Assembly: GCA_004295085.1 (NCBI GenBank)
Contig: SHNF01000017.1
Span: 270,565-334,564 of the forward strand
Length of the DNA: 64,000 nucleotides
Reading direction: 5' to 3'
Source of the DNA: Planctomycetota bacterium
Lineage (GTDB): Bacteria > Planctomycetota > UBA1135
This document shows, in pieces, positions 42,331 through 50,040 of the stretch (its first letter is position 1; each line of letters begins with the position of its first letter). A program made the translations under genes and the position numbers. The notes below the pieces were generated by a model. It was not told the DNA's origin. It ran no database searches and saw only the letters and a program-made list of their open reading frames with translations.

Positions 42331-42388
42331 CCGCCACGCGGATGCTATCCCCTTGAATCGAGCCGGCTTAGAGCAGGTTGCAACGGCC

Positions 42389-42427
42389 CGAGGGACCGCC
42401 ATCCCGCGCCGGGGCGGCGGTCCCTCG
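42389..42427 (-). terminator. Hairpin terminator of the second FG-GAP gene
   Basis: CGAGGGACCGCC (42389-42400) and GGCGGTCCCTCG (42416-42427) form a perfect 12-base-pair stem around a 15-base GC-rich loop. It lies 16 bases past the stop codon at 42444 in the direction of that gene. Confidence 0.65.
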
Positions 42428-42443
42428 TGATCGGCCGGCCGCA

Positions 42444-43937
42444 CTACGGCTGGGCGAAGGTCTCGCCGAAGTCGTCGCTGGACTCGCAGGCGTCGTCGAT
42501 GCCGGGGCTGTCCTGGGTCCAGAACTGGACGAAGCGGTTGCCGAGCACCAGCACGCCGCCGCAGCTGCTGACCGCGCCGACGTCCTCGTCCGGCACTCCC
42601 ACGGCCAGGTCGTCGAGCCCGTCGCCGTTGAAGTCGGCGGCGCCCAGGCTGGCGCCGAAGCCGTCCTCGCGCTCGGCCTCGTCCGGGATGCGGCGCGTGT
42701 CCTGGCTCAGGACCACGTTTCCGCCGGTCAGCCCCCGCGGGCCGCCGAACAGCAGGTGCACCACGCCGACGTCCTGGACCAGGCCGAAGTACTCCTGGGA
42801 CGCGCTGATCGCCAGCTCGTCGCGGCCGTCGCCGTTGAAGTCGCCCGCGGCCAGCGCCGCGCCGAAGTGGTCGTCCGGCTCGGCCGTGTCGCGCACTCCC
42901 GGCGTGTCCTGGGTCCAGTCCTGGCTGCCGATGCTCGTGAGGCCGGCGGGGGAGCCGTAGATCACCTGCACCAGCCCCACCCAGAGCTCGGAGCCGAAGT
43001 CTTCCAGCGGCGTGCCCACGGCCAGGTCATCGCGGCCGTCGCCGTTGAAGTCGCCGCTGGCCAGCACCTCGCCGAAGTTGTCGCTGCCCTCGGGCACGTC
43101 GCCGAGTCCATTCCGGCCCTGCGACCACAGCTCGTTGCGGCCGCCGGCCAGGCCGGTGGCGCTGCCGTAGATGACGTGCACGGCGCCGGAGGCGAAGCCG
43201 GCGCCCAGGTCCTCGAGGTACGCGCCGACCGCGAGGTCGTCGAAGCCGTCGCCGTCGAAGTCGCCGCTGGTGCTGGTGATGCCGAACTGGTCGCCGGCCT
43301 CGCCCGCGTCCAGCATGCCCCCGACGCCTTGCTGCAACATCTGGCTGCCGGCGCCGTCGAGGCCGGCGGCGCTGCCGAAGATGACGAAGACTGCGCCGAC
43401 GAAGTCATCGGCGCCCAGCTCCTCGCCTTGCGCGCCCAGCGCCAGGTCGCTGAAGCCGTCGCCGTTGAAATCGCCGGACATCACCGAGCCGCCGAAGCGG
43501 TCGCTGGTCTCGGGATCGTCCGGCACGCCCGGGCTGTCCTGGGTCCAGAACTGGGTGCCGGTGGCGCTGAGGCCCGCGGCGCTGCCATAGAGCACGTGCA
43601 CGGCGCCGGCGCCGAAGACCGAACCCACAGCCTCGAATTCGGCCGAGATGGCCAGGTCGTCGAAGCCGTCGCCGTTGAAGTCGCCCCAGGCCAGTCCGTC
43701 CCCGAACCACTCGTCGGAATCGACGTCATCGGGGATTCCAGGGCTGTCCTGGCTCCAGAGCTGGCTGCCGGCGGCTGTGGGCCCGGCGGAGCTGCCGTAG
43801 AGGACGTGGACCACGCCGGTGTTGGGCAATCCGGGACCGAAGTCCTCGAAGGGCACTCCGATCGCGAGGTCGTCGAAGCCGTCGCCGTTGAAGTCCTGGG
43901 CGAAGGCGACAAGGAGGAGCAAGGCGGACCAAGTCAT
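42444..43937 (-). CDS. Secreted FG-GAP repeat beta-propeller protein
   Basis: The protein has 497 residues. A short signal peptide (MTWSALLLLVAFAQ) leads directly into the first of seven repeats, each about 65 to 70 residues, with GDFNGDGxDDLAIG calcium loops and a downstream GSQxWSQDSPGIPD motif. The C terminus supplies the missing last strand (FWTQDSPGIDDA, SSDDFGETFAQP), so the ring would close as seven blades. It follows an ECF sigma gene and a membrane coiled-coil gene on the same strand, separated by 147 bases with a polypurine tract, and may be a target of that system. AGGA lies six bases before the ATG. Confidence 0.85.
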   Translation of the reverse strand: MTWSALLLLVAFAQDFNGDGFDDLAIGVPFEDFGPGLPNTGVVHVLYGSSAGPTAAGSQLWSQDSPGIPDDVDSDEWFGDGLAWGDFNGDGFDDLAISAEFEAVGSVFGAGAVHVLYGSAAGLSATGTQFWTQDSPGVPDDPETSDRFGGSVMSGDFNGDGFSDLALGAQGEELGADDFVGAVFVIFGSAAGLDGAGSQMLQQGVGGMLDAGEAGDQFGITSTSGDFDGDGFDDLAVGAYLEDLGAGFASGAVHVIYGSATGLAGGRNELWSQGRNGLGDVPEGSDNFGEVLASGDFNGDGRDDLAVGTPLEDFGSELWVGLVQVIYGSPAGLTSIGSQDWTQDTPGVRDTAEPDDHFGAALAAGDFNGDGRDELAISASQEYFGLVQDVGVVHLLFGGPRGLTGGNVVLSQDTRRIPDEAEREDGFGASLGAADFNGDGLDDLAVGVPDEDVGAVSSCGGVLVLGNRFVQFWTQDSPGIDDACESSDDFGETFAQP

Positions 43938-44022
43938 GGGAGTTCCTGGATGCGGAGGAGAATGTCGGAGACGCCGTTCTTCGGACGTACCTCCGGGCGC
44001 AATAGCGAGAGGCGGCCTCCGA

Positions 44023-44074
44023 CTCCCTCTCTCTTCCTTCCTACTTTCCTTCTCCTCCTTCCGTCTTCCGTCTT
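44023..44074 (-). repeat. Polypurine/polypyrimidine tract
   Basis: Forty-nine of 52 bases on the plus strand are pyrimidines (exceptions at 44043, 44063 and 44070). On the minus strand, the sense strand here, it is a purine run with several GGAG-like stretches. It sits between the coiled-coil gene and the FG-GAP gene. It may affect transcription or DNA structure. Confidence 0.5.
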
Positions 44075-44084
44075 GTCCCGCGGC

Positions 44085-45020
44085 TCAGCGCGGCGGCAGC
44101 GATTCCAGCAAGCGCAGGTCCAGCTCGCTCAGGCGTCGCGCCGCCTCGGCCTCGCGCGCTGTGCGCTCGCTTGCGCGCAGCTCGGCCGCGCCCAGCGCGC
44201 CGGCCGCGTACAGCGCCTGCGCCGCCTGCAGGGCCGCGCGCGCCCCTGTTTCGGCGGCGGCCGCCGCCTCCAGATGCGCCAGGGAACGGGCGAGGGCGCC
44301 CTCCCGTTCCGCCTGCTGCGGGCTCAGCGCCCCGGCCAGGAACTGGCCGCGGATGCCGGCACTGGCCTCCAGGGCATGGAAGCTGCCAGCCAGGGTGCTC
44401 CGCTCCTGTTCCAGGGCCTGGACCTCCGCGGCGGACGCGAAGCCGGCCTCATGCAGCTCCCGGGCGCGCTGCATGCGAGCGTCCAGCAGGGTGTTGGCGC
44501 CGGCAAGGTCGGCCAGCCGCACGGCCAGGCGCTCGCCCACGAAGTCACGACCGCCGACCCGCGGCGCACTGAGCGCATCGCTGGGCTCCTGACCTCCCGC
44601 TTCGACTTCCTCCAGGTCCAGGATGCGCAGGCGCGCTTCCGTGGTGGCGGCGCCCAGCGCCGCCTCGACCGCGTGCACCTCGGAGTCGCTGGTCATGGCG
44701 TCGGCGCGCAAGCGCATGGTCTCCTGCCAGGCGGCCTCGAAGAAGCGCTGGCGCTCGACCGCCGCGGCAGCCGCGACGCGCGCGCGCTCGATGCGCACGG
44801 CCTTGTGCGGCGCGTCCTGAACGGCGGCGGCGGCGGCCATCCCGCCCGCGCCCAGCGTGGCTCCGGCCAGCACCAGGGCGGCGACGGCGAGCAGGCGCGC
44901 GGGGCGGCGCGGCGGCGGCGCGAAGCGCGCGCGGCGGCGCAGCTCGTGCTCGAGCTGCCATCCAAGGTAGCGGACGAAGTCGGGGTCGGCGACGTGCGCC
45001 TGGCTCAGGGTGTGGTTCAT
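44085..45020 (-). CDS. Single-pass membrane coiled-coil protein, putative anti-sigma partner
   Basis: The protein has 311 residues. The first 40 residues are charged and cytoplasmic in the predicted topology (SQAHVADPDFVRYLGWQLEH). A membrane segment at about 42-66 follows. The remainder is Ala/Glu/Arg-rich and predicted as long helices, with heptad-like text such as RARELHEAGFASAAEVQALE. No catalytic motif is seen. The gene starts ten bases after the ECF sigma stop. Inference: the cytoplasmic head binds the sigma factor and the outer coiled coil senses envelope state. An alternative is a structural role in a secretion system. Confidence 0.6.
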   Translation of the reverse strand: MNHTLSQAHVADPDFVRYLGWQLEHELRRRARFAPPPRRPARLLAVAALVLAGATLGAGGMAAAAAVQDAPHKAVRIERARVAAAAAVERQRFFEAAWQETMRLRADAMTSDSEVHAVEAALGAATTEARLRILDLEEVEAGGQEPSDALSAPRVGGRDFVGERLAVRLADLAGANTLLDARMQRARELHEAGFASAAEVQALEQERSTLAGSFHALEASAGIRGQFLAGALSPQQAEREGALARSLAHLEAAAAAETGARAALQAAQALYAAGALGAAELRASERTAREAEAARRLSELDLRLLESLPPR

Positions 45021-45030
45021 GGCAGGGCGT

Positions 45031-45525
45031 TCAGGCGAGGATGCGGGGAGCGAGCTTGCGCTGGAGCTGGAGCCGCGCCCGGCGCAGCCGGCCTTCCACG
45101 GCGCGCTCGCTCAGGCCCAGCTCGGCGGCCAGGCTGGCCGTGTCGCGCTGATCCAGGTAGAAGGCCTCCAGCAGGCGCGCCGGGCCGCGCGCCAGGCGGC
45201 CGAGCCCCCAGTGCAGCAGCGCTGCAGCCTCGGGGTCCGACCCGGCGGCGCCGTCGCGCAGCTGCTCCAGGCGCTCGGGCGCCAGCGGCTCGGGCGCGGC
45301 GCGCCGGTAATGGTTGAGGAGGAGGTTGCGCGCCACCGTCTTCAGCCAGGCCGGCGGATCCTTGGGGGTGCCCGCGGACGGCCACGAGGCCAGCGCGCGC
45401 AGCCAGGTCTCCTGGACCACGTCCTCGGCCAGGGCGCGCTGCCCGCCGCAGCGGCGCGACACATAGCCGTACAGATCGCCCACCGTCGCGCGGTAGAGGT
45501 CCAGCCAGTCCTCGGCGGGGGACAC
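45031..45525 (-). CDS. ECF-family RNA polymerase sigma factor
   Basis: The protein has 164 residues. Region 2 shows WLDLYRATVGDLYGYVSRR, then AEDVVQETWLRAL, and PAWLKTVARNLLLNHYRR. Region 4 shows ARLLEAFYLDQRDTASLAAE and LGLSERAVEGRLRRARLQL, the helix-turn-helix. The start is set at GTG 45525 because a perfect AAGGAG lies seven bases upstream (minus strand, 45538-45533); GTG at 45552 is a longer alternative without a ribosome site. The gene precedes the membrane coiled-coil gene by ten bases. Confidence 0.87.
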   Translation of the reverse strand: MSPAEDWLDLYRATVGDLYGYVSRRCGGQRALAEDVVQETWLRALASWPSAGTPKDPPAWLKTVARNLLLNHYRRAAPEPLAPERLEQLRDGAAGSDPEAAALLHWGLGRLARGPARLLEAFYLDQRDTASLAAELGLSERAVEGRLRRARLQLQRKLAPRILA

Positions 45526-45552
45526 GCGCTCGCTCCTTACCGAATAGGACAC

Positions 45553-45592
45553 GGCTGCGGCCGCCAGCCCACGCGCTTTTCACGCCGCAGCC
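45553..45592 (-). promoter_or_regulatory. Inverted repeat upstream of the ECF sigma gene
   Basis: GGCTGCGGC (45553-45561) and GCCGCAGCC (45584-45592) form a perfect nine-base inverted repeat with a 22-base spacer. It would form a leader hairpin or flank a promoter for the sigma gene. Confidence 0.35.
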
Positions 45593-45617
45593 TGAACCCA
45601 GGGACGGGAGATGCGCC

Positions 45618-45641
45618 CACGGTCCCGGCCTTCGGACCGTG
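45618..45641 (-). terminator. Hairpin after panB
   Basis: CACGGTCC (45618-45625) and GGACCGTG (45634-45641) form a perfect eight-base-pair stem with an eight-base loop, eight bases past the panB stop. It separates the panB unit from the sigma unit on the same strand. Confidence 0.55.
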
Positions 45642-45648
45642 TCCCGGC

Positions 45649-46554
45649 TCAGGCGCTCCGGTCCCAGTCGGCCGGCAGCGCCTCCTCGACCTGGTAGGTT
45701 TCGGACTCGGCCGGGAAGCGGCCCTTGCGGATGTCCTCCGCGAAGCGCTGCAAGGCCTCGCGCATGACCTCGGCCACGTTGGCGTAGCGACGGGCGAAGC
45801 GGGGTGTCGGGCCGAAGCTGAGGCCGATGACGTCGTGCAGGACCAGGATCTGGCCGTCGCAGCCGGCGCCGGCGCCGATACCGATGGTCGGGATCTTCAG
45901 GCGCTGCGAGATGCGTTCCGCGACCGCCGCCGGCACGCCCTCCAGCACCACGGCAAAGGCTCCCGCTGCCTCCAGGCTCCGGGCGTCGGCGAGCAGCTCG
46001 CGCGCGTCCTCCATGGTCCTGCCGCGCACCTTGTACCCGCCCCGGGTGTGGATCGACTGCGGCAGCAGGCCGACGTGGCCCATGACCGGGATGTCGGCCT
46101 GAACCAGCGCGGCCACCATGTCGGCGCGGCTGCGGCCGCCCTCCAGCTTCACCGCCTCGGCGCCGCCTTCACGCACCAGGCGCAGGGCGTTGCGCAGGGT
46201 GTCGCTGCGGCTGACGTGGTAGCTGCCGAATGGCATGTCCGCCACGACCAGCGGGCGGTCGGCGCCGCGCTTGACCGCGCGCGTGGCGCTGATCATCTGC
46301 GGCAGCGTGATCTTCAGGGTGCTGGCGTGGCCCAGCACCACGTTGGCCATGCTGTCTCCGACCAGGATGACGTCGAAGCCGGCTTCGTCCACCAGGCGCG
46401 CCGACGGATAGTCGTAGGCGGTGACCGACAGGATCTTGCGCCCGCTGCCCTTGCGCGCGCGGATGCCGGGGGCGGTGATCTTGGACGGCACCGGCTCTTC
46501 GGAGGTCCGGGGACGCGTCCTGTCGGGGGACGGCTTCTTGCTGGGAGAGGCCAT
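45649..46554 (-). CDS. panB: 3-methyl-2-oxobutanoate hydroxymethyltransferase
   Basis: The protein has 301 residues. PanB transfers a hydroxymethyl group to 2-oxoisovalerate, giving ketopantoate, the first committed step of pantothenate and CoA synthesis. Motifs: VTAYDYPSARLVDEAGFDVI, LVGDSMANVVLGHAST, ADMPFGSYH, AVKLEGG, VMGHVGLLPQSIHTRGGYKV, and IPTIGIGAGAGCDGQILVLH. An unusually long N-terminal basic and Pro-rich extension of about 30 residues precedes the core. ATG at 46554 or 46584 could start; the latter would almost touch the upstream stop. panC and panE are absent from the window. Confidence 0.95.
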   Translation of the reverse strand: MASPSKKPSPDRTRPRTSEEPVPSKITAPGIRARKGSGRKILSVTAYDYPSARLVDEAGFDVILVGDSMANVVLGHASTLKITLPQMISATRAVKRGADRPLVVADMPFGSYHVSRSDTLRNALRLVREGGAEAVKLEGGRSRADMVAALVQADIPVMGHVGLLPQSIHTRGGYKVRGRTMEDARELLADARSLEAAGAFAVVLEGVPAAVAERISQRLKIPTIGIGAGAGCDGQILVLHDVIGLSFGPTPRFARRYANVAEVMREALQRFAEDIRKGRFPAESETYQVEEALPADWDRSA

Positions 46555-46585
46555 GGAACGGACCGGAGCGGTCCGGGGCCGCATT

Positions 46586-47542
46586 CTAGACGGCGTTTCC
46601 CACCTCCTGGGCCAGGCGCTCGAGGCCGGAGGTCCAGGCCACTTCGGCCGCCTTCAGGTTCTCCTGCAGCTGCTCCGGCCGGGTGGCGCCGACGATGACG
46701 GAGGCCACGGTCTCGTGCCGCAGGCACCAGGCCAGGGCGAAGCGTGCCAGCGGCATGCCGGCGGCGCGGGCGGAGTGCGCGGCCCGCTCCAGGCGCATCC
46801 ACAGCGCGTCGTCGCGCAGGTCGTCCTGCAGGAACTGGCCGATCCCGTCCGGATCGGCGCCGCGCGAGTCGCGCGGGGGCTGCTGGCCGGGCCGGTACTT
46901 GCCCGTGAGCATGCCCTGCGCCAGCGGCGACCACACGATGCAGCCGATGCCGAGCGCCTCGCAGGCCGCCAGCACCTCGGTCTCCAGCTCGCGGTGCAGC
47001 AGGTTGTAGCGCGGCTGCTCGCTGATCGGGCGCGGCAGGTTCATCTGGTCCGCCAGGCGGCAGGCGTCGCGCAGCTGGGCCGCGCTCCACATGCTCGTGC
47101 CCCAGTACAGGATCTTGCCGCGCGCGATCAGCTCGCTCATGCTGCGCACGGTCTCCTCCAGCGGGGTCTCCGGGTCGTAGCGGTGGCACTGGTACAGGTC
47201 GAGGTAGTCGGTGCGCAGGCGGCGCAAGCTGGCGTTGCACGACTCGACGATGTGCTTGCGGCTCAGCCCGCGGTCGGTCACGACCTCGCTCATGGGGAAG
47301 TAGCACTTCGTGGCCAGGACCACGTGGTCGCGCCGCTGTCCCTCCAGCGCCTTGGCCAGCATCTCCTCGGCCACGCCCCGGGCGTAGACGTCGGCCGCGT
47401 CGAACAGGTTGACGCCGCCGTCGAGCGCCATGCGCACCAGCGCGTTCACCCGCTCCTGGCCGATCGGCTCGAAGCTGAGCCAGGAGCCGAGCGAGACCAC
47501 GGAGACCTTCAGCCCGCTGTGCCCGAGGTTGCGGTAGCGCAT
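46586..47542 (-). CDS. Aldo/keto reductase (potassium-channel beta-subunit-like)
   Basis: The protein has 318 residues. The catalytic tetrad is complete: D48, Y53, K79 and H120 (FDAADVYARG, LATKCYFP, YQCHRYD). RYRNLGHSGLKVSVVSLG, WGTSMWSAAQLRDACRLAD and WSPLAQGMLTGKY place it in the AKR group that includes the channel beta subunits and YghZ-type enzymes. It would reduce an aldehyde or ketone with NADPH; the substrate is unknown. TATCCT lies nine bases before the ATG inside the short gap after the upstream PLP gene, so it may have its own promoter. Confidence 0.9.
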   Translation of the reverse strand: MRYRNLGHSGLKVSVVSLGSWLSFEPIGQERVNALVRMALDGGVNLFDAADVYARGVAEEMLAKALEGQRRDHVVLATKCYFPMSEVVTDRGLSRKHIVESCNASLRRLRTDYLDLYQCHRYDPETPLEETVRSMSELIARGKILYWGTSMWSAAQLRDACRLADQMNLPRPISEQPRYNLLHRELETEVLAACEALGIGCIVWSPLAQGMLTGKYRPGQQPPRDSRGADPDGIGQFLQDDLRDDALWMRLERAAHSARAAGMPLARFALAWCLRHETVASVIVGATRPEQLQENLKAAEVAWTSGLERLAQEVGNAV

Positions 47543-47551
47543 GGGCCGCAC

Positions 47552-47557
47552 AGGATA
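47552..47557 (-). promoter_or_regulatory. -10-like hexamer TATCCT before the aldo/keto reductase
   Basis: TATCCT reads on the minus strand nine bases before the ATG at 47542, within the 19-base gap after the upstream gene. It matches hexamers before other genes here. No -35 was identified. Confidence 0.3.
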
Positions 47558-47561
47558 GCGG

Positions 47562-48752
47562 TCACCGCGTCGCCGCTGCGGCCAGCGCCTGGGCGAGATC
47601 GGCCTCCAGGTCCTCCGCCGCCTCGATGCCCACGGCCAGGCGCACCAGGCCGGGCTCGATGCCGGCCGCGGCGCGCTGGGCCGGCGCCAGATTGGCGTGC
47701 GAGGTGTTGAAGGGCAGGGACACCAGGCTCTCGACGCCGCCCAGCGACGTCGCTTCAAAGACCAGCCGCAGGGCCCGGCAGAAGCGCAGCGCCGCCTCGT
47801 CGCCGCCGTGCAGCACGCAGCCGACGATGCCTCCGCAGCCGCGCGGGAGCAGGCGTCGCGCCCGCGCATGATGCGGGTGCGAAGGCAGCGCCGGGTACAG
47901 CACGCGCGCCACCGCCGGCTGCGTCTCGAGGAAGCGGGCCAGACGCGCGGCGTTGTCGCACACGCGCTGCACGCGCAGGTGCAGCGTGCGCAGCCCGCGC
48001 TGCAGCAGGAAGGCCGCGTGCGGGTCGATGCAGGCGCCGAGCAGGCGCATGTGGTCCCAAGCGCGGTCCACCAGGTCCTTGCCGCCGAGCAGCGCGCCGG
48101 CGATGAGATCGCCGTGCCCGTTCAAGTACTTGGAGGCGCTGTGGACCACCAGGTCCGCGCCCAGCTGCAGCGGCCGCTGCAATGCCGGGCTGGCGAAGGT
48201 CGCGTCCACCAGCAGCCGCGCGCCGCGTGCGTGCGCCAGCTCCGCCAGGGCCGGGATGTCGGCCACCACGTTGGTCGGATTGCCGAGCGATTCGACGTGC
48301 ACGAGACGCGTGTGCGGGCCCATCTGCGCGCTCACGGATTCGACCTCGCTGTCCGCGGCGAAGGCGACGCTGCGCCCGGCCTGCGCCGCCACGCGCTCCA
48401 GGAACAGGGAGGTGTTGCCGTAGCCGCCGGCCGCCGCCACGATGTGGTCGCCGGGCTGCGTCAGCGCCAGCATCGCCGACGCGATCGCGCCCATGCCGCT
48501 GGCCGTGGCCACCGCGCTGTCCGCGCCTTCCAGGGCCGCGAGGTGGCGCTCCAGGCTCCAGATGGTCGGATTGCCGTAGCGCGTGTAGATCAGGCACTCG
48601 CGCGGCCGGCCGCCCAGCATGGCATCGAAGGTCTCCGGCGTGAGGCCGTAGGTCGTGCTCTGGTAGATCGGCATGCTCGCGGCGTGGTGCTGCGAGTCGT
48701 CACGGCCGCCGCCGTGCACGCACAGGGACTCGAGCTGCAGGCGCGTATCCAT
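47562..48752 (-). CDS. Cys/Met metabolism PLP-dependent enzyme
   Basis: The protein has 396 residues of the cystathionine gamma-synthase/lyase family. Motifs: PIYQSTTYGL, YTRYGNPTIWSLERHLAALE (phosphate and tyrosine contacts), ASGMGAIASAML, ESLGNPTNVVADI, DATFASPALQRPL, and the Schiff-base lysine K208 in VVHSASKYLNGHGDLIAGA. Residues do not settle which reaction it catalyses (gamma-synthase, gamma-lyase or O-acetylhomoserine sulfhydrylase). Its ATG is 28 bases from the divergent modA start. A TAGGAT hexamer lies 12 bases upstream. Confidence 0.88.
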   Translation of the reverse strand: MDTRLQLESLCVHGGGRDDSQHHAASMPIYQSTTYGLTPETFDAMLGGRPRECLIYTRYGNPTIWSLERHLAALEGADSAVATASGMGAIASAMLALTQPGDHIVAAAGGYGNTSLFLERVAAQAGRSVAFAADSEVESVSAQMGPHTRLVHVESLGNPTNVVADIPALAELAHARGARLLVDATFASPALQRPLQLGADLVVHSASKYLNGHGDLIAGALLGGKDLVDRAWDHMRLLGACIDPHAAFLLQRGLRTLHLRVQRVCDNAARLARFLETQPAVARVLYPALPSHPHHARARRLLPRGCGGIVGCVLHGGDEAALRFCRALRLVFEATSLGGVESLVSLPFNTSHANLAPAQRAAAGIEPGLVRLAVGIEAAEDLEADLAQALAAAATR

Positions 48753-48764
48753 GGGCAGTCCCGC

Positions 48765-48774
48765 ATCCTATCCT
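48765..48774. promoter_or_regulatory. Overlapping divergent -10-like hexamers
   Basis: TAGGAT on the minus strand (48770-48765) and TATCCT on the plus strand (48769-48774) share two bases inside a 28-base divergent gap. Each lies close to its start codon (12 and 6 bases). If both are real, the two promoters must exclude each other. GGAG directly after the plus hexamer is too near the ATG for a normal ribosome site. Confidence 0.35.
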
Positions 48775-48780
48775 GGAGTC

Positions 48781-49548
48781 ATGCGCCAGCCCGCCGGCCT
48801 GATCGCGCTGCTGCTCACCGCCGCCTGCGGCGACGCCGGACAGCTGCCGGCGTACGCCCGCGACTCGCTGCTGGTGGCGGCCGCAGCCAGCCTCGGCGAC
48901 GCGCTGCCTCCGCTGCTCGAGGAGTTCCAGCGCGAGCACGGGGTCACGGTGCGCGCGGTCCTGGGCGGATCGCAGGAGCTGGCCGGACAGCTGCGCGCCG
49001 GGGCGTCCTTCGACCTGCTGCTGCTGGCGGGGGACGGGCTCATGGACGAGTTGGCCGCGGCCGGCGCGATCGACGCCGCGACCCGCCGCGACCTGGTCGC
49101 CAACCGCCTGGTGCTGGCGGTGCCGGCCGGCGCGCCGCTGCCGCAGCCTACGGACCTCGCCGACGCGCTGCGCCTGCTCCACGGCCGCCGCGTCGCGATC
49201 GGCGCGCCCCGCGTTCCGGCCGGAGATTACGCGCGCCGCTGGCTCGCGCGCGCGCTCGCGGACAGCACCGGCGTCGAGCTGGTGGCGCTGGAACACGTGC
49301 GCGCCGTGCTGGCGGCCGTCGAGGGCCGCTCCGTGGACGCCGGTTTCGTGTACGCAACGGACCTGGTCGGCCGGCCCGGTCTGCGCGCCCTCCTGGCCGC
49401 CGCTCCGGCCGACACCGGCCCGATCCTGTACCCGGCGGCGGTGGCGGCGCACGCGGCGCATCCCGAGCTCGCGGCGCGCCTGCTGCAGTTCCTGGCCGAC
49501 CGGCGCCCCGCCTTCCTGGAGGCCGGCTTCCTGCCTCCAGGCGCGTGA
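48781..49548 (+). CDS. modA: Molybdate-type ABC transporter substrate-binding lipoprotein
   Basis: The protein has 255 residues. The lipobox TAAC is at about 13-16 in LLLTAACGD. The ModA pattern is clear: LLVAAAASLGDALPPLLEEF, VLGGSQELAGQLRAGASFDL, then LLAGDGLMDELAAAGAI, and GAPRVPAGDYARRW, AVEGRSVDAGFVYATD near the end. It would bind molybdate or tungstate outside the cytoplasmic membrane. It differs from the second binding protein encoded at 50031-50810. The gene is followed 39 bases later by the HTH-Mop regulator, with the operator between. Confidence 0.88.
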   Translation: MRQPAGLIALLLTAACGDAGQLPAYARDSLLVAAAASLGDALPPLLEEFQREHGVTVRAVLGGSQELAGQLRAGASFDLLLLAGDGLMDELAAAGAIDAATRRDLVANRLVLAVPAGAPLPQPTDLADALRLLHGRRVAIGAPRVPAGDYARRWLARALADSTGVELVALEHVRAVLAAVEGRSVDAGFVYATDLVGRPGLRALLAAAPADTGPILYPAAVAAHAAHPELAARLLQFLADRRPAFLEAGFLPPGA

Positions 49549-49565
49549 CCGGGCCGGCGCAGGCG

Positions 49566-49587
49566 TAGACTAAGCCCTCGCTTAGTC
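49566..49587 (+). promoter_or_regulatory. Perfect operator-like repeat GACTAAG-N6-CTTAGTC abutting a start codon
   Basis: The seven-base inverted repeat occupies 49568-49574 and 49581-49587; the ATG of the HTH-Mop gene is the next base. TAGACT (49566-49571), a -10-like hexamer, overlaps its left arm, so the likely transcription start also falls within it. Binding here would block both initiation and ribosome loading. The adjacent regulator is the obvious candidate ligand. Confidence 0.55.
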
Positions 49588-50040
49588 ATGGATGCCGCCG
49601 CCATCGCCCGGCTGCGCCGCCGCCTGCGCCTGACCCAGCCGGCGCTGGCGCGCATCCTGGGTGTGCACGCCATGACGGTGAGCAAGTGGGAGCGCGGAGT
49701 TCTGCGCCCCAGTCGCCATCAGCTGGCGATCCTCGACGCGGTGGCGCGGGGCGAGGCCGCGACCGGCGCGGCGCGCGAGCTCGCGGACTTCCTCAACCAG
49801 TCCCTGATCGACGTCAGCGAGGTCCCAGGCATGAAACTGAGCGCGAGCAACCAGTTGCGCGGCAGGATCGTCCAGCTCGAGGAGGGGCCGGTCTCGGCCC
49901 GCCTCGTGATCGAGATCGCGCCCGGAGTGCGCATCGTATCGGTCATCACCACGGCCTCGGTGCGCCGGCTCGGGCTGCGTCCGGGCAAGCGCGTCGTGGC
50001 CATCATCAAGGCCACGGAGGTCATCGTCGGATGCAAGTGA
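49588..50040 (+). CDS. HTH-Mop fusion regulator, molybdate-sensing type
   Basis: The protein has 150 residues. Residues 5-55 form an XRE-like helix-turn-helix (RLRLTQPALARILGVHAMTV, SKWERGVLRPS). Residues about 82-148 are a Mop/TOBE domain (MKLSASNQLRGRIVQLEEG, LRPGKRVVAIIKATEVIVG) that binds molybdate or tungstate in related proteins. The classical regulator ModE has a winged-helix head and two Mop domains, so this layout is different. Inference: a ligand-controlled autorepressor of the transport operon. It lies between the two binding-protein genes and has no Shine-Dalgarno sequence. Its stop overlaps the next gene by ten bases. Confidence 0.82.
   Translation: MDAAAIARLRRRLRLTQPALARILGVHAMTVSKWERGVLRPSRHQLAILDAVARGEAATGAARELADFLNQSLIDVSEVPGMKLSASNQLRGRIVQLEEGPVSARLVIEIAPGVRIVSVITTASVRRLGLRPGKRVVAIIKATEVIVGCK

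Noticed and set aside
42444..43937. Regular repeats about 200 bases apart, considered as a CRISPR or tandem-repeat array
   Set aside because: The repeats encode the calcium loops of the FG-GAP blades and vary at codon third positions. Spacing and length follow protein blades, not CRISPR units.
45553..45592. Reading the inverted repeat as the ECF autoregulatory promoter
   Set aside because: No GAAC-type -35 element lies at the right distance from a -10-like sequence, so it is listed only as a repeat.
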